From assembly GCA_002503285.1 (NCBI GenBank), contig DARI01000009.1, forward strand, positions 1 through 64,000: 64,000 bases of DNA, read 5' to 3'. The notes beneath the pieces were generated by a model. The model searched no databases. It was not told where the DNA came from and was given only the letters and a program-made list of their open reading frames with translations. The translations under genes were made by a program, and so were the position numbers. Of this stretch, positions 37,732 through 46,964 are shown piece after piece. Position 1 is the first letter of the stretch. Each line of letters opens with the position of its first letter. The stretch comes from Euryarchaeota archaeon UBA557 (GTDB lineage: Archaea; Thermoplasmatota; Poseidoniia; Poseidoniales; Thalassarchaeaceae).

Positions 37732-38215
37732 ATCAACAACTTTTGTTTATGATGCCAAGGACAAAGTCCTTGGACGTCTTGCTAGTAAAGTTGCAAAGCA
37801 ACTACTATCCGCAAGAAAATCTGGTGCACCAAACAAAGTGATTATAGTAAATGCTGAGGAAGCAATAGTTTCAGGTCCACGAAGGGCTATATTAGCAGAT
37901 TATGATTTCAAATATAAATTAAATCATCCGAGAAAAGGACCTTTCTTTCCAAGAATGCCTGATCAAATACTAAAGCGTACAGTACGTGGTATGCTACCAT
38001 ATCAAAAAAATAGTAGTGGAAGAAATGCTCTTCGTGATCTTAGAGTTATGATTGGATTTCCAGCTAATCTTTCTGGAGATAAATTACCAGAAGGGCATGA
38101 ATGGGGAGATACAACTCAATTAGACAGGCCTCTCCCTTTGAAATATATCCGATTAGGTGAAATAAGTTCTTCGCTAGGAGTCGATGCGAGTAGATGGAAC
38201 AGGGGTGACAATTAA
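37724..38215 (+). CDS. rpl13: Ribosomal protein uL13
   Basis: Large-subunit protein uL13, 163 residues. Signatures are VLGRLASKVAKQLL, VIIVNAEEAIVSG, and KRTVRGMLPY. The start is TTG and overlaps the end of eL18 by 8 bp, indicating translational coupling. The stop overlaps the uS9 ATG by one base. A C-terminal extension of about 20 residues relative to short archaeal forms is present. Confidence 0.95.
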   Translation: MDESTTFVYDAKDKVLGRLASKVAKQLLSARKSGAPNKVIIVNAEEAIVSGPRRAILADYDFKYKLNHPRKGPFFPRMPDQILKRTVRGMLPYQKNSSGRNALRDLRVMIGFPANLSGDKLPEGHEWGDTTQLDRPLPLKYIRLGEISSSLGVDASRWNRGDN

Positions 38216-38658
38216 TGGCTGCAAAAAAATCACGCAAAATAGCAAATGTTACTACTAGTGGTAAGAGAAAAACATCTATCGCTAGAGCTGTAGTAAAGAA
38301 AGGACAGGGACGCGTTCGTGTTAACGGACAACCTCTGCACATTATGGAGCCAACCTTAGCTCGTAGAAAAGCGCTAGAACCTGTTCAAATTGCTGATGCA
38401 ATGGACCGTCTTTCAAAAGTTGATGTCGTAGTAGACGTTCATGGAGGAGGGCAAATGGGCCAAGTAGACGCAATCAGAACAGCCATTGCACGCGGTTTAG
38501 TAAAATGGAACGGCGGAGCAGAAGGCGATGATGAAGAGCTCAGAGATGAATATATTCGTTTTGATCGTACATTACTTGTTAATGATCCACGAAGAAAGGA
38601 AGCCAAGCATCAAATGGGACGTGGTGCCCGTAAGAAATGGCAGAAGTCGTATAGATGA
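38215..38658 (+). CDS. rps9: Ribosomal protein uS9
   Basis: Small-subunit protein uS9, 147 residues. Signatures: GKRKTSIARAVVKKGQGRVRVNG, VDVHGGGQMGQVDAIRTAIARGLV (given here in part) and the C-terminal GRGARKKWQKSYR, whose last residues reach the P-site tRNA. ATG start overlapping the uL13 stop by one base. It is 11 bp upstream of rpoN. Confidence 0.96.
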   Translation: MAAKKSRKIANVTTSGKRKTSIARAVVKKGQGRVRVNGQPLHIMEPTLARRKALEPVQIADAMDRLSKVDVVVDVHGGGQMGQVDAIRTAIARGLVKWNGGAEGDDEELRDEYIRFDRTLLVNDPRRKEAKHQMGRGARKKWQKSYR

Positions 38659-38669
38659 GGTGAAGAAGT

Positions 38670-38879
38670 ATGTTAATTCCAGTTAGATGTTGGAGCTGTG
38701 GTAAAGTCATAGCTCAAGTATATGCAAAATATAAAGACGCTTTAGATAATGAAGGAGATACTAGCAAAGTATTGGATGATGCAGGTATTAGAAGATACTG
38801 TTGTCGAAGGATGTTTGTTGGACACATTGATTTAATTGATGAAGTAGCTCCTTTCAGTATTGCACGTGAAGAACTTTGA
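38670..38879 (+). CDS. rpoN: RNA polymerase subunit N (Rpb10)
   Basis: Archaeal RNA polymerase subunit Rpo10, 69 residues, a zinc-binding assembly subunit. The N-terminal PVRCWSCGKVI supplies CxxC and RRYCCRRMFVGHIDLID supplies the CC pair. ATG start with GAGGTGAA upstream. The usual next gene rpoK is absent; tRNA-Pro follows instead. Confidence 0.96.
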   Translation: MLIPVRCWSCGKVIAQVYAKYKDALDNEGDTSKVLDDAGIRRYCCRRMFVGHIDLIDEVAPFSIAREEL

Positions 38880-38932
38880 TTTTCCGGCAATATTTTGAAT
38901 ACGAGCTATTTCGTTATTAAAAAACCATATGG

Positions 38933-39010
38933 GGGCTTGTAGGTTAGCTTGGCCAATACTTCGCGGCTGGGGGTCGCGAGACCCAGGTTCAAATCCTGGC
39001 AGGCCCACCA
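38933..39010 (+). tRNA. tRNA-Pro (GGG)
   Basis: Acceptor stem GGGCTTG pairs with CAGGCCC, then discriminator A and an encoded CCA. The anticodon stem CGCGG/TCGCG closes the loop CTGGGGG, giving anticodon GGG. The T arm CCAGG/CCTGG closes TTCAAAT. No intron is seen. It lies 53 bp after rpoN. Confidence 0.94.
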
Positions 39011-39111
39011 TTAATTTACTTCAATTTCAATAGGATGATTCAAATTCAGGAACCTAGTCTATTTTAGCATAGAAAGAGAGGATTGAAGGGCATCACCTCT
39101 CCTCCCTAATT

Positions 39112-41262
39112 ATGGTTGAACAGAGTCCACTAGGCGGACCCTCATCAGCTCGAATTATCGAATTAGTAGATCTCATATCACACCATTCAGACCTATACTA
39201 CAATAAGGCAGAGCCAGAGCTTTCCGATGCTGAATTTGATATTTTATGGAATGAATTACAACAACTATCTCCAAATAATCCTCAGCTTCAAAGAGTGGGC
39301 TCAGATCCTCCTCCAGGATCAATAAAAGTTAATCACCTATTTCCAATGCTTAGTCTCGATAAAGCATCTAAAAACGAAGAAGTAACTCATTATATTTCTC
39401 AAACTACTGCAAATGGCCGTAGGTTTGTTTGCCAACCCAAACTCGATGGTTCTGCTTTATCGTTGGAATACAGAAGAGGTAGACTTGTTCGAGCGGCAAC
39501 CAGGGGAAGTGGAATACGAGGTGAAGACATTACTGCTAATGCACGTAGGATATCTAACGTTCCTGAATCAATAAAATGGCCTGGAGATTGTCACATTCGA
39601 GGCGAAGTTGTCATGCCTTTGGAAATATTTCGGAAAAAATATTCAAAAATAGCTCCAAATCCAAGAAATTTAGCAGCAGGATCTTTGCGGCAAAAAACTA
39701 TTGAATCAGGAAAAGGGAAACCTGAAGATTTAATTTTTTTAGCGTATAGTGCGGAATTTCCTAGTAGGGAACATCGACATCCAGATAGTCCAAAACCTCC
39801 TAAATTTATATATGATTCTGAAATAATTAATTGGCTAATTAGTATCGGAATTGAAGTAGCAGGAAAACATTTAGCCCAAGGCTTGGATGATGAATCAACG
39901 GCTAGTGCAGTAATGTCTGCAATTAAATATTGGACAGATAAGAGGATTGAGGCAGATTGGGAAATAGATGGAATTGTCATTAAATTAGATAGATTGGATA
40001 AAAGAGAACTATTGGGAATGACCGCCCATCATCCAAGGTGGGCGCTTGCATGGAAATTCCCTCCCGAAGAAGCAATAACTGTTCTAATGGACGTGGAGTG
40101 GCAAGTAGGAAGAACTGGTAACGTTACTCCTGTTTCAAGGGTCGCACCAGTAGTAGTTTCAGGAGTAACTGTAGAGAATACGACCTTACATAACCGGGGA
40201 GAGGTAATACGTCTTGGCATCAAAATAGGAGATAGAATACGTATTGTAAGGCGCGGGGACGTTATTCCAAAAATTATTGAAGTTTTAGGCCGTGCAACAA
40301 CTTCAGATATATTAAATCGCAATCATGCAGATGGAACCCCATTTAATGAAAATCTGCCAAACAGTATTAAAATTAAAATCCCAAGTCATTGCCCTCGTTG
40401 CGATAGTAAATTACTGGAAGATGGTGCATTTATCCGTTGTGAAAGTCTCTCCTGCCCTTCAAGATTAGAACGTACAATCCTATATTGGTGTAGATATTTA
40501 GAAATGGATGGAATAGGTGAAAAGCTTGTAGAACAGTTATGTTCCTGTAACTTAGTCTCCAACCTAGCAGATCTATATCGATTAGATATCTCAGATTTAG
40601 TAACATTAGAACGAATGGCAACTAAATCAGCAAATAATGTGATTGAAGAGATCGAAAAAAGTAAATCTATGACTTTAGTACAATTTCTTTCTGCCCTTGG
40701 ATTACCGCGAATTGGACCCGAGATAGCAGCATTAATAGCATCTAAAGTAAAATCTTTCGAAAAATTAATTAATTTAGTTAAAATTAAAGATGAAAATCCA
40801 ATAAAGGATACTGATGGAAATATTCCAAAGCTGAATCATGCGTTAACTACATTAGTTTCAATAGATGGAATTGGAGAAATTGTTGCAAAATTAATTTTAG
40901 ATGGATTAGCAATAAGAATGAATATTGTCTTAGATTTAAAAGAGCACTTGAATATATCAGAAGAAGTAGAAACTTCAATATCTGGTAAATTAATTGGAAA
41001 GACGTTTTGTATAACTGGAACCTTGAGCAGGCCAAGAAAAGAAATAGTACTTTCAATTAAATCTGAAGGAGGCAAAGTTCAGACATCAATATCAGGGAAT
41101 TTAGATTATTTATTGGCAGGTGAATCTGCTGGTTCTAAATTAGATAAGGCAAATCGTTTAGGAGTTCAAATAATATCAGAAGAACAACTATCGTCACTAA
41201 TTGGTTTAGAGATTCTGCAGACTCTACCTAATGAGGGACAAACTACCCTCGGTGATTTCTAA
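39112..41262 (+). CDS. ligA: NAD-dependent DNA ligase
   Basis: LigA seals nicks using NAD. The 716-residue length is close to bacterial enzymes (about 670). Order of domains: N-terminal NMN-binding Ia (YYNKAEPELSDAEFD), adenylation with catalytic K110 in QPKLDGSAL, OB fold with VGRTGNVTPVS, zinc finger CPRC...C...CP, helix-hairpin-helix region, and a C-terminal BRCT (ISGKLIGKTFCITGTLSRPR and following). Archaea normally use ATP-dependent ligases, so this is probably of bacterial origin. It ends 4 bp before a convergent PAC2 gene. Confidence 0.96.
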   Translation: MVEQSPLGGPSSARIIELVDLISHHSDLYYNKAEPELSDAEFDILWNELQQLSPNNPQLQRVGSDPPPGSIKVNHLFPMLSLDKASKNEEVTHYISQTTANGRRFVCQPKLDGSALSLEYRRGRLVRAATRGSGIRGEDITANARRISNVPESIKWPGDCHIRGEVVMPLEIFRKKYSKIAPNPRNLAAGSLRQKTIESGKGKPEDLIFLAYSAEFPSREHRHPDSPKPPKFIYDSEIINWLISIGIEVAGKHLAQGLDDESTASAVMSAIKYWTDKRIEADWEIDGIVIKLDRLDKRELLGMTAHHPRWALAWKFPPEEAITVLMDVEWQVGRTGNVTPVSRVAPVVVSGVTVENTTLHNRGEVIRLGIKIGDRIRIVRRGDVIPKIIEVLGRATTSDILNRNHADGTPFNENLPNSIKIKIPSHCPRCDSKLLEDGAFIRCESLSCPSRLERTILYWCRYLEMDGIGEKLVEQLCSCNLVSNLADLYRLDISDLVTLERMATKSANNVIEEIEKSKSMTLVQFLSALGLPRIGPEIAALIASKVKSFEKLINLVKIKDENPIKDTDGNIPKLNHALTTLVSIDGIGEIVAKLILDGLAIRMNIVLDLKEHLNISEEVETSISGKLIGKTFCITGTLSRPRKEIVLSIKSEGGKVQTSISGNLDYLLAGESAGSKLDKANRLGVQIISEEQLSSLIGLEILQTLPNEGQTTLGDF

Positions 41263-41266
41263 AATC

Positions 41267-42124
41267 TTAACCAAACATTGATTCCGGCCCATTATGATCA
41301 TCTATTGATGAATTTAGATTTACTGCCATCATATCTCGTATTTGTTTCTCTATTCTTTTAGCTTCTTCAAGTAATGGCTCAGGATCAAGGTGAATGGCTG
41401 GCAATAAACCATCTAGGCACTCAATTATTCTAGCTGCAGCCCTTGCATCAGGAAATGGCTGGCCTTTCATTGGTCCACCATTAGATTCAGCAAGAATGGC
41501 AAGTGAATCTATGCCCCTACGCCTACTTTCTCCAAGCATAACTCCAGTCATTCCACCAACTAAGCCATGCTTAAGGAGAGGTAACCCAATATCCTTTAAC
41601 ATTTTAATTGCAGAATCGGTAGATCCTATTCCAAGCATAGTGGTATCTATGTTATCATCATCTAATATTGTATGCCCTTCTGAATCACCTTTAGTAAACG
41701 AATCAATCATTATTGATATTCCCGACTTAGAATCTACTGTCCAATCAATCAGACTACGGGCAAGACTCATTTTTATTTGATTTTCAATCTTAACTTCAGA
41801 TATAATTAGTATTATTTTATCGCACTTATCTAATTTACAAATTGGTTCACCAGTATAAAATCTCAGAGGTGGGAGAGGTTTACCATCTTGCACTAAACAC
41901 ATTGGAGGAAGTTTTGAATGATTCACGCCTCCAACTAATCGCAACTCCAGTTTATCAATCAGGTAGTGAGCTACAATGCTACTTACAAATCCTACTGATG
42001 GAAAACAATTGATCACTAAAGCCCCTGCAGCATTAACATCATCATCAACTTCCACTATCGGCGCGTCTTTCATATTTCTTAATGAAACTAAATCACTGTT
42101 AACCGTTGCCTCCTCTGGTGCCAT
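41267..42124 (-). CDS. PAC2-family protein (proteasome assembly chaperone-like)
   Basis: A 285-residue PAC2-family protein; archaeal members resemble proteasome assembly chaperones. Family segments are NCFPSVGFVSSIVAHYLIDKL, KIILIISEV, GLVGGMTGVMLGESRRRGIDSLAIL and PFPDARAAARIIE. A second, more distant member is at 51242. I use the ATG at 42124; a GTG two codons upstream is possible. The start abuts the divergent nuclease gene start directly within CATATG. Substrate or partner unknown. Confidence 0.82.
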   Translation of the reverse strand: MAPEEATVNSDLVSLRNMKDAPIVEVDDDVNAAGALVINCFPSVGFVSSIVAHYLIDKLELRLVGGVNHSKLPPMCLVQDGKPLPPLRFYTGEPICKLDKCDKIILIISEVKIENQIKMSLARSLIDWTVDSKSGISIMIDSFTKGDSEGHTILDDDNIDTTMLGIGSTDSAIKMLKDIGLPLLKHGLVGGMTGVMLGESRRRGIDSLAILAESNGGPMKGQPFPDARAAARIIECLDGLLPAIHLDPEPLLEEAKRIEKQIRDMMAVNLNSSIDDHNGPESMFG

Positions 42125-43309
42125 ATGCACACAGTGGAAATCGATTGGGGACCGCCGGACGGATATGAAATTCTAGAATATCAACTCTCACCCTCTTCAT
42201 GGAATAGATATGAAGAATGTCCCAGAAAATATTGGCTATCGAGACAAGGACTTCCAAGAAAAACAGGAATGCCAATAGTTGTTGGAAATACAATTCATAA
42301 TTCAGTTGAAGATATCTGTAACTTAGAGATTATAGATAAAGGCGACGATGAAAAAAATTGGTTACCCAAACTAGCAAAAAAGACTTTAGATCATCATTGG
42401 AAATTACAAAAAGATATATTTTTTAATACCCCTAGGCATCCAAAATGGAAGCAAAATTCATACAATAAAGCAGTTGAAGGATTAAATAAGGCACTATACA
42501 TGCTCCTAAGGCATGTCAAAATTGATAATGTTAAACTATCAAATGTCACATTAAATATGTGGAAAAAAATCAAAATAAATATTTTAGCAAATGAAGGAAC
42601 TATGAATTCTAAATGTGGTAAATTGATGGGTAGATTAGATTTATTATTGAGAGATTTTGATGATGAAGGCAATGAATCAGGGTGGATTGTTGTAGATTTG
42701 AAAACCGGTAAACCTCCAAAAGAAAAGTTAAGTGATACAATAAATAGGCAATTACTCTTCTACCGTGATCTCTTAAAATTAATTAATCCTGATCATCCAC
42801 CAATGCGTGCAGAAGGTTGGTATACATCAAACCAAACAATACATGAGGCAACAGGCCCATCAGTAACAGATACTGCATTAGCAACACATAGTTTGATTGA
42901 ATTAACTAATACTCCATTTCAGGCTACTCCTGAAGACTTTACTTGTGGATTTTGTGAATGGAAAGCATGGTGCCCTAGTTGGCTAATTGGCATTGAGGAT
43001 GGTGTTTTAAAAAAAGGTGGTAGATTCACTAATGAAGTTGTGACATTAGCAAACTTTGATTCAGAAGAAGGACTTGCCCTATTTAAAAAGATGATTCCTG
43101 ATGGCCAAAACGGTAATCTAAAAGATTCTGGGGAAAAATTTGGTGCGTTTTTAACTAATCAACCATTAGATCAACTAAGGACATTATGTTCAGAAGGGTA
43201 TGAAGGGGCATTGTTCATTGGAAGTGCGAGAATAGATGGAGAAACCAGACATCTCGGAGACTGGTCTGAGATATTGCCATGGAATCCATTATTGGAATCA
43301 ATCAGATAA
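42125..43309 (+). CDS. RecB-like PD-(D/E)XK nuclease with Fe-S cluster motif
   Basis: A 394-residue nuclease of the RecB/AddB/Cas4 type. The core shows MGRLDLLL and VVDLKTGKPP (the D...DxK active site), then NRQLLFYRDLL. Four Cys fit a 4Fe-4S cluster: C32 in YEECPRKYW and C274, C277, C283 in TCGFCEWKAWC. No helicase or CRISPR genes are nearby. ATG at 42125 is the only ATG in frame before the domain. It converges with a DnaQ-like exonuclease, overlapping by 12 bp. Its role, probably in DNA repair, is inferred. Confidence 0.87.
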   Translation: MHTVEIDWGPPDGYEILEYQLSPSSWNRYEECPRKYWLSRQGLPRKTGMPIVVGNTIHNSVEDICNLEIIDKGDDEKNWLPKLAKKTLDHHWKLQKDIFFNTPRHPKWKQNSYNKAVEGLNKALYMLLRHVKIDNVKLSNVTLNMWKKIKINILANEGTMNSKCGKLMGRLDLLLRDFDDEGNESGWIVVDLKTGKPPKEKLSDTINRQLLFYRDLLKLINPDHPPMRAEGWYTSNQTIHEATGPSVTDTALATHSLIELTNTPFQATPEDFTCGFCEWKAWCPSWLIGIEDGVLKKGGRFTNEVVTLANFDSEEGLALFKKMIPDGQNGNLKDSGEKFGAFLTNQPLDQLRTLCSEGYEGALFIGSARIDGETRHLGDWSEILPWNPLLESIR

Positions 43310-43870
43310 AGATTCTACTAATTCATTCCACCATTCTTGAAATTCTTCCGGATAAGATTTCATTATTTTCCATAAAAGCAAAAGTGTTGCTCCAGCATCA
43401 GCATCAGCTGAATGTGCGTTTTCTAATGAAATATCATATTTTTCACATAACGCACCTAAACTTCTTTTACCATATTGACTTATCTTAAATTTCTTTGCAA
43501 GAATCCATGTATCGATGATGGCGTAAGGTTCAGGTGCCTCCATTCCACAACGTAAATATTCCATTTTCAAGAAAGGCCAATCAAATCTTATAACATTATG
43601 TCCAACAAGTATTGAGCCATTAATAAGATTTGAAATTTCTTCAACATGCTCGAGAAATAATTTTGAATTTTTTACATCTTTATCAGATATTCCATGAATT
43701 CTTGTAGTTTCTGGTGGTATTTTCATATTTGGTTTGACTAATGATTCAGCATTGATGTGCGTTCCATCTACATCACTTCCAATAAATGCATATTGAACTA
43801 TACGATGCTTAGATGAATCAAAACCAGTTGTTTCCAAATCAAATCCTAAAACTCTAAATCCGCTTAACAT
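43298..43870 (-). CDS. DnaQ-like 3'-5' exonuclease
   Basis: A 190-residue DEDDh exonuclease. Motif ExoI is FDLETTG (D11, E13), ExoII is HNVIRFDWPFL, and ExoIII is HSADADAG, which supplies the DEDDh acids. It resembles DNA polymerase III epsilon-like or RNase T-type proofreading nucleases. Start ATG at 43870. It overlaps the 3' end of the Fe-S nuclease gene. Confidence 0.9.
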   Translation of the reverse strand: MLSGFRVLGFDLETTGFDSSKHRIVQYAFIGSDVDGTHINAESLVKPNMKIPPETTRIHGISDKDVKNSKLFLEHVEEISNLINGSILVGHNVIRFDWPFLKMEYLRCGMEAPEPYAIIDTWILAKKFKISQYGKRSLGALCEKYDISLENAHSADADAGATLLLLWKIMKSYPEEFQEWWNELVESLSD

Positions 43871-43978
43871 GACTTATTCCTATTCTATCGAAAGTGGCCA
43901 AGTCCATGAACTCTCTTAACTCAATAAAATAATGCTAATGTCCCAACATACATATGAGTATAGCACGCATCACGCGTA

Positions 43979-45154
43979 ATGATGAAGATTGGCGGCCGCC
44001 CGATAGCGTTGATGATTACATCAATGTTAATCGCCACAGTATTCGCTGGATGCAGCGGTCTTGGAAATATTAATCCAAATGCTAAACTAACCTCTGATAT
44101 GGATGAAATAAATGCTGGAGAAACAGTAAATTTCGATGCAAGAGAGTCAACAACTCCAAATCCAACAATAATCGAAGAATATAGGTGGGACTTTGATGAT
44201 GGAAATAAAAAAACTACAAAACAAGGAGTCGTAAGTCACCAATATATTAATCCTGGATATTATTCTATACAAGTAACCGTTGTCAACGATCAAGGAGGAA
44301 TTGATACTGAATATTCCTCACTTTTTGTAAATTCACCTCCAATTTTGATTTTCGAAGTATCTAATGTAATTAGAACAGGTTCTACCGTACTTCTAGATGC
44401 AAGTGAATCATTAGACCCAGAAGGAGGAGTTGTAAGTTTTGAATGGGATTTTGATATAACTGAAGATTCAAATAACGACGGAGATCCTTCTAATGATGCA
44501 GATGCAACGTCAGCTATTTCAAATCAGTTATTACTGACTGAATCAGGCAATCGGACAGGTAGAATTACAGTTATAGACGATAAAGGTGCTACAAACACCT
44601 CTATATGGACTGTAATGGTTATTTCTAGGACTTTTAGGATAATTTGGGAGCCCAAACATGTAGAATTTGAATGGAATGGCTATTTAGAACAGGGGAAATC
44701 ATATGAGATAATAAAAAATCCATTTCCTGAATCTAGGATGATTAGTATGAATTCTACATTAATATTAGCAAGGGATCTTATTCCAATTATGTGGCCAGAA
44801 GATAATTTCACTCTTTCAATTAGGGTGCCCACTTCAGGTTGGAGTACATTTTCATCTACAACGCATGAAAATATAACTCAAAATGCATCGGTTACTATAC
44901 TCAAAGATGAAATGAATACTTATCCTGAAACTGGATATACAATTTCAGCAGACTCTTCTGATGATCTTTTGTATTCACTACTTAATCAAGCAGGTCAAAG
45001 ATTTGGCCAAGGAGACTGGATTTGGACAATAACTGCTGATGATTGCCATCCAGATATACCAATAGATGATATAGATCCTGATCAAGGGAATGACTGGAAA
45101 TTAGTAATTGATTTTTTGGTACTGGTACCAAGAATAAGTGAAATTGGAATATAA
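43979..45154 (+). CDS. PKD-domain lipoprotein
   Basis: A 391-residue secreted protein with a signal peptide ending in the lipobox FAGC (about residue 24). Two PKD domains follow, with YRWDFDDG (residues 67-74) and FEWDFD (about 159-164), typical of extracellular binding modules. The C-terminal half has no recognised domain. It is probably surface-anchored. A single ATG pair at 43979/43982 gives the start. Confidence 0.8.
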   Translation: MMKIGGRPIALMITSMLIATVFAGCSGLGNINPNAKLTSDMDEINAGETVNFDARESTTPNPTIIEEYRWDFDDGNKKTTKQGVVSHQYINPGYYSIQVTVVNDQGGIDTEYSSLFVNSPPILIFEVSNVIRTGSTVLLDASESLDPEGGVVSFEWDFDITEDSNNDGDPSNDADATSAISNQLLLTESGNRTGRITVIDDKGATNTSIWTVMVISRTFRIIWEPKHVEFEWNGYLEQGKSYEIIKNPFPESRMISMNSTLILARDLIPIMWPEDNFTLSIRVPTSGWSTFSSTTHENITQNASVTILKDEMNTYPETGYTISADSSDDLLYSLLNQAGQRFGQGDWIWTITADDCHPDIPIDDIDPDQGNDWKLVIDFLVLVPRISEIGI

Positions 45155-45208
45155 TTATTCACTATTATTAGTGCGAAGTGCTTTGAACTTGATGTTAATG
45201 CCAAGTAC

Positions 45209-45562
45209 ATGGTTAAGTCAATGCTGATAACCAAGACTTCTATCAGAGATCGTGTCATAATTGATGCTGAGGTACAAATGAATAATCCTAGTGACTACGA
45301 CTTTTCTCCAAGGGCAGACATCGAAGGAAATATTCTACAACTTCGTAATGAAGGAGATATTGAGGCAACAACATCAGTGCAATTAGATGATGAACAAATG
45401 ATAGTTATCGAGAGAGATAGATTAGTAGAATTACGTGTAAAATTTTCTGTTCAGGGTATGCATGGTCAACTCACTCATAAGACAAAAATTACTAGAGATG
45501 GTCCGAATTCCAAAAAATTAGCCGAACCAAGATGGAAAACTGTATTGCCAATAGTTATGTGA
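45209..45562 (+). CDS. Hypothetical protein
   Basis: A 117-residue beta-rich protein with no recognised domain. It lies 54 bp after the PKD lipoprotein, on the same strand and ahead of tRNA-Arg. The start could be ATG at 45209 or 45221. The sequence is acidic in the middle and basic toward the end. Confidence 0.6.
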   Translation: MVKSMLITKTSIRDRVIIDAEVQMNNPSDYDFSPRADIEGNILQLRNEGDIEATTSVQLDDEQMIVIERDRLVELRVKFSVQGMHGQLTHKTKITRDGPNSKKLAEPRWKTVLPIVM

Positions 45563-45619
45563 TACTGGATTTCTACAACCGTCGAGATTAAACAGAAGCC
45601 ACTATTCGACGGGATTATT

Positions 45620-45696
45620 GGACCCATAGTGTAGCCTGGATATCACAGGGGCTTGCGGAGCCTTTAACCCGTGTTCAAATCGCGGTGGGTCCGCCA
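45620..45696 (+). tRNA. tRNA-Arg (GCG)
   Basis: Acceptor stem GGACCCA pairs with TGGGTCC, then discriminator G and an encoded CCA. The anticodon loop TTGCGGA gives anticodon GCG, with stem GGGGC/GCCTT (two G-T pairs). The T loop reads TTCAAAT, closed by CGTG/CGCG-type pairs with a wobble. No intron is seen. Confidence 0.93.
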
Positions 45697-45807
45697 CTCA
45701 AATAGGTAATTAACTGATTGTTTTGCAGGTTTTTTCATAATTTTTAATACATTTACTCAATGTTTTGATAAGGTTTTGCATTCAATCATAATTTAGGGTG
45801 CAAAGGT

Positions 45808-46941
45808 ATGAAGCCAGAAACAAAAGAGAATAATAGACAAAAAAGATCACTAAGCATAATAACTGTATTGGCTGTAATTTCATTACTAGCAGGCGCATCA
45901 GTAAGTACGAGCGTGGATGAGTTAATGGAACCAAGATATGTGGAAGATAATCCATATGCTGGAGTGGTTGATGATGCTGTTGGAGGTGCTACTTGGGATA
46001 TGATTGATGAAGATAAAAAAGGCTTCAAAGGTATGTTGAAATCCTTCTTATCGGATAAAATAGAAATTTCCGAAGAAGATAGAATGGAACATCTAGAAAA
46101 AAGAGTCGAGGCCAATGGTATACTTGCTATAGCGTTACAATATTGTATTGAAAACGATGAATGCAATGTAGACTCAGAATCATTAACCATGATGAAAGAT
46201 TCCATTGAAGTTAGATCTCCTTCAATGATGGAAAAGGTTGATGATGATAAAGGAGATTGGTATGATTGTAGAACCAAAGAACTTTGGACTGATGAAAAAC
46301 AAGAATGGTGCGATAATGTTAATTCTATGAAGGAACATAAAAGAGAATCAATGAATAAAAGCCATTCCGATTGGGACGATTTGAATCAAGACGAATTAAC
46401 CAGCAAACTTCATTTGACAGAAAACGCAGCTATAGCCATATCATACTGTATTGCAAATAGTGATTGTGCCGGATTGGGTATTTCACATGACGCCCGCCAT
46501 TCATTTAATTCAATACTTACACAAATAGGTACAGAGATGGCACAACGTTACGCCGATTATCAAGAATGCTTCGAAGGTGAAAATTGTGAACGCCAAGATA
46601 GGAAAGAAATGTCTAGTCCAAAAGGACTTATTTCAAAATTCAGAGAAACATTTGATCGCGAGGGAAAAGGTGAACCATTACCAACACGTCATAATATGGA
46701 TTTTAATAAATTTGAAGTAACACAGGAAATGTGTGAATCTCGCACAGGAACATGGACTACAATCGAGGACAAATCATACTGTGAATGGCCAAAAATAGAT
46801 TATCAAGAAGTTTGTTACGATGATGATGAGAAAGTAGTATGTGGAGATGAAGATAAAGAAAGTTCAAACGAAGCTTCTTTACAAGAGGAATGTGAAGCCA
46901 ATGATGGAACATGGTCCGAAGATCGTCAGGATTGTTATTAA
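45808..46941 (+). CDS. Secreted Cys-rich protein with internal repeats
   Basis: A 377-residue protein of unknown family with an N-terminal signal or anchor helix (about residues 15-31). Two Cys-rich motifs each occur twice: AIALQYCIENDEC resembles AIAISYCIANSDC, and MCESRTGTW...YCEW resembles ECEANDGTW...DCY. The repeats hint at two disulfide-stabilised domains outside the cell. The middle and C-terminal regions are very acidic. No C-terminal membrane anchor is seen. Confidence 0.7.
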   Translation: MKPETKENNRQKRSLSIITVLAVISLLAGASVSTSVDELMEPRYVEDNPYAGVVDDAVGGATWDMIDEDKKGFKGMLKSFLSDKIEISEEDRMEHLEKRVEANGILAIALQYCIENDECNVDSESLTMMKDSIEVRSPSMMEKVDDDKGDWYDCRTKELWTDEKQEWCDNVNSMKEHKRESMNKSHSDWDDLNQDELTSKLHLTENAAIAISYCIANSDCAGLGISHDARHSFNSILTQIGTEMAQRYADYQECFEGENCERQDRKEMSSPKGLISKFRETFDREGKGEPLPTRHNMDFNKFEVTQEMCESRTGTWTTIEDKSYCEWPKIDYQEVCYDDDEKVVCGDEDKESSNEASLQEECEANDGTWSEDRQDCY

Positions 46942-46964
46942 GACTTTAATATAAATTCTAATGT

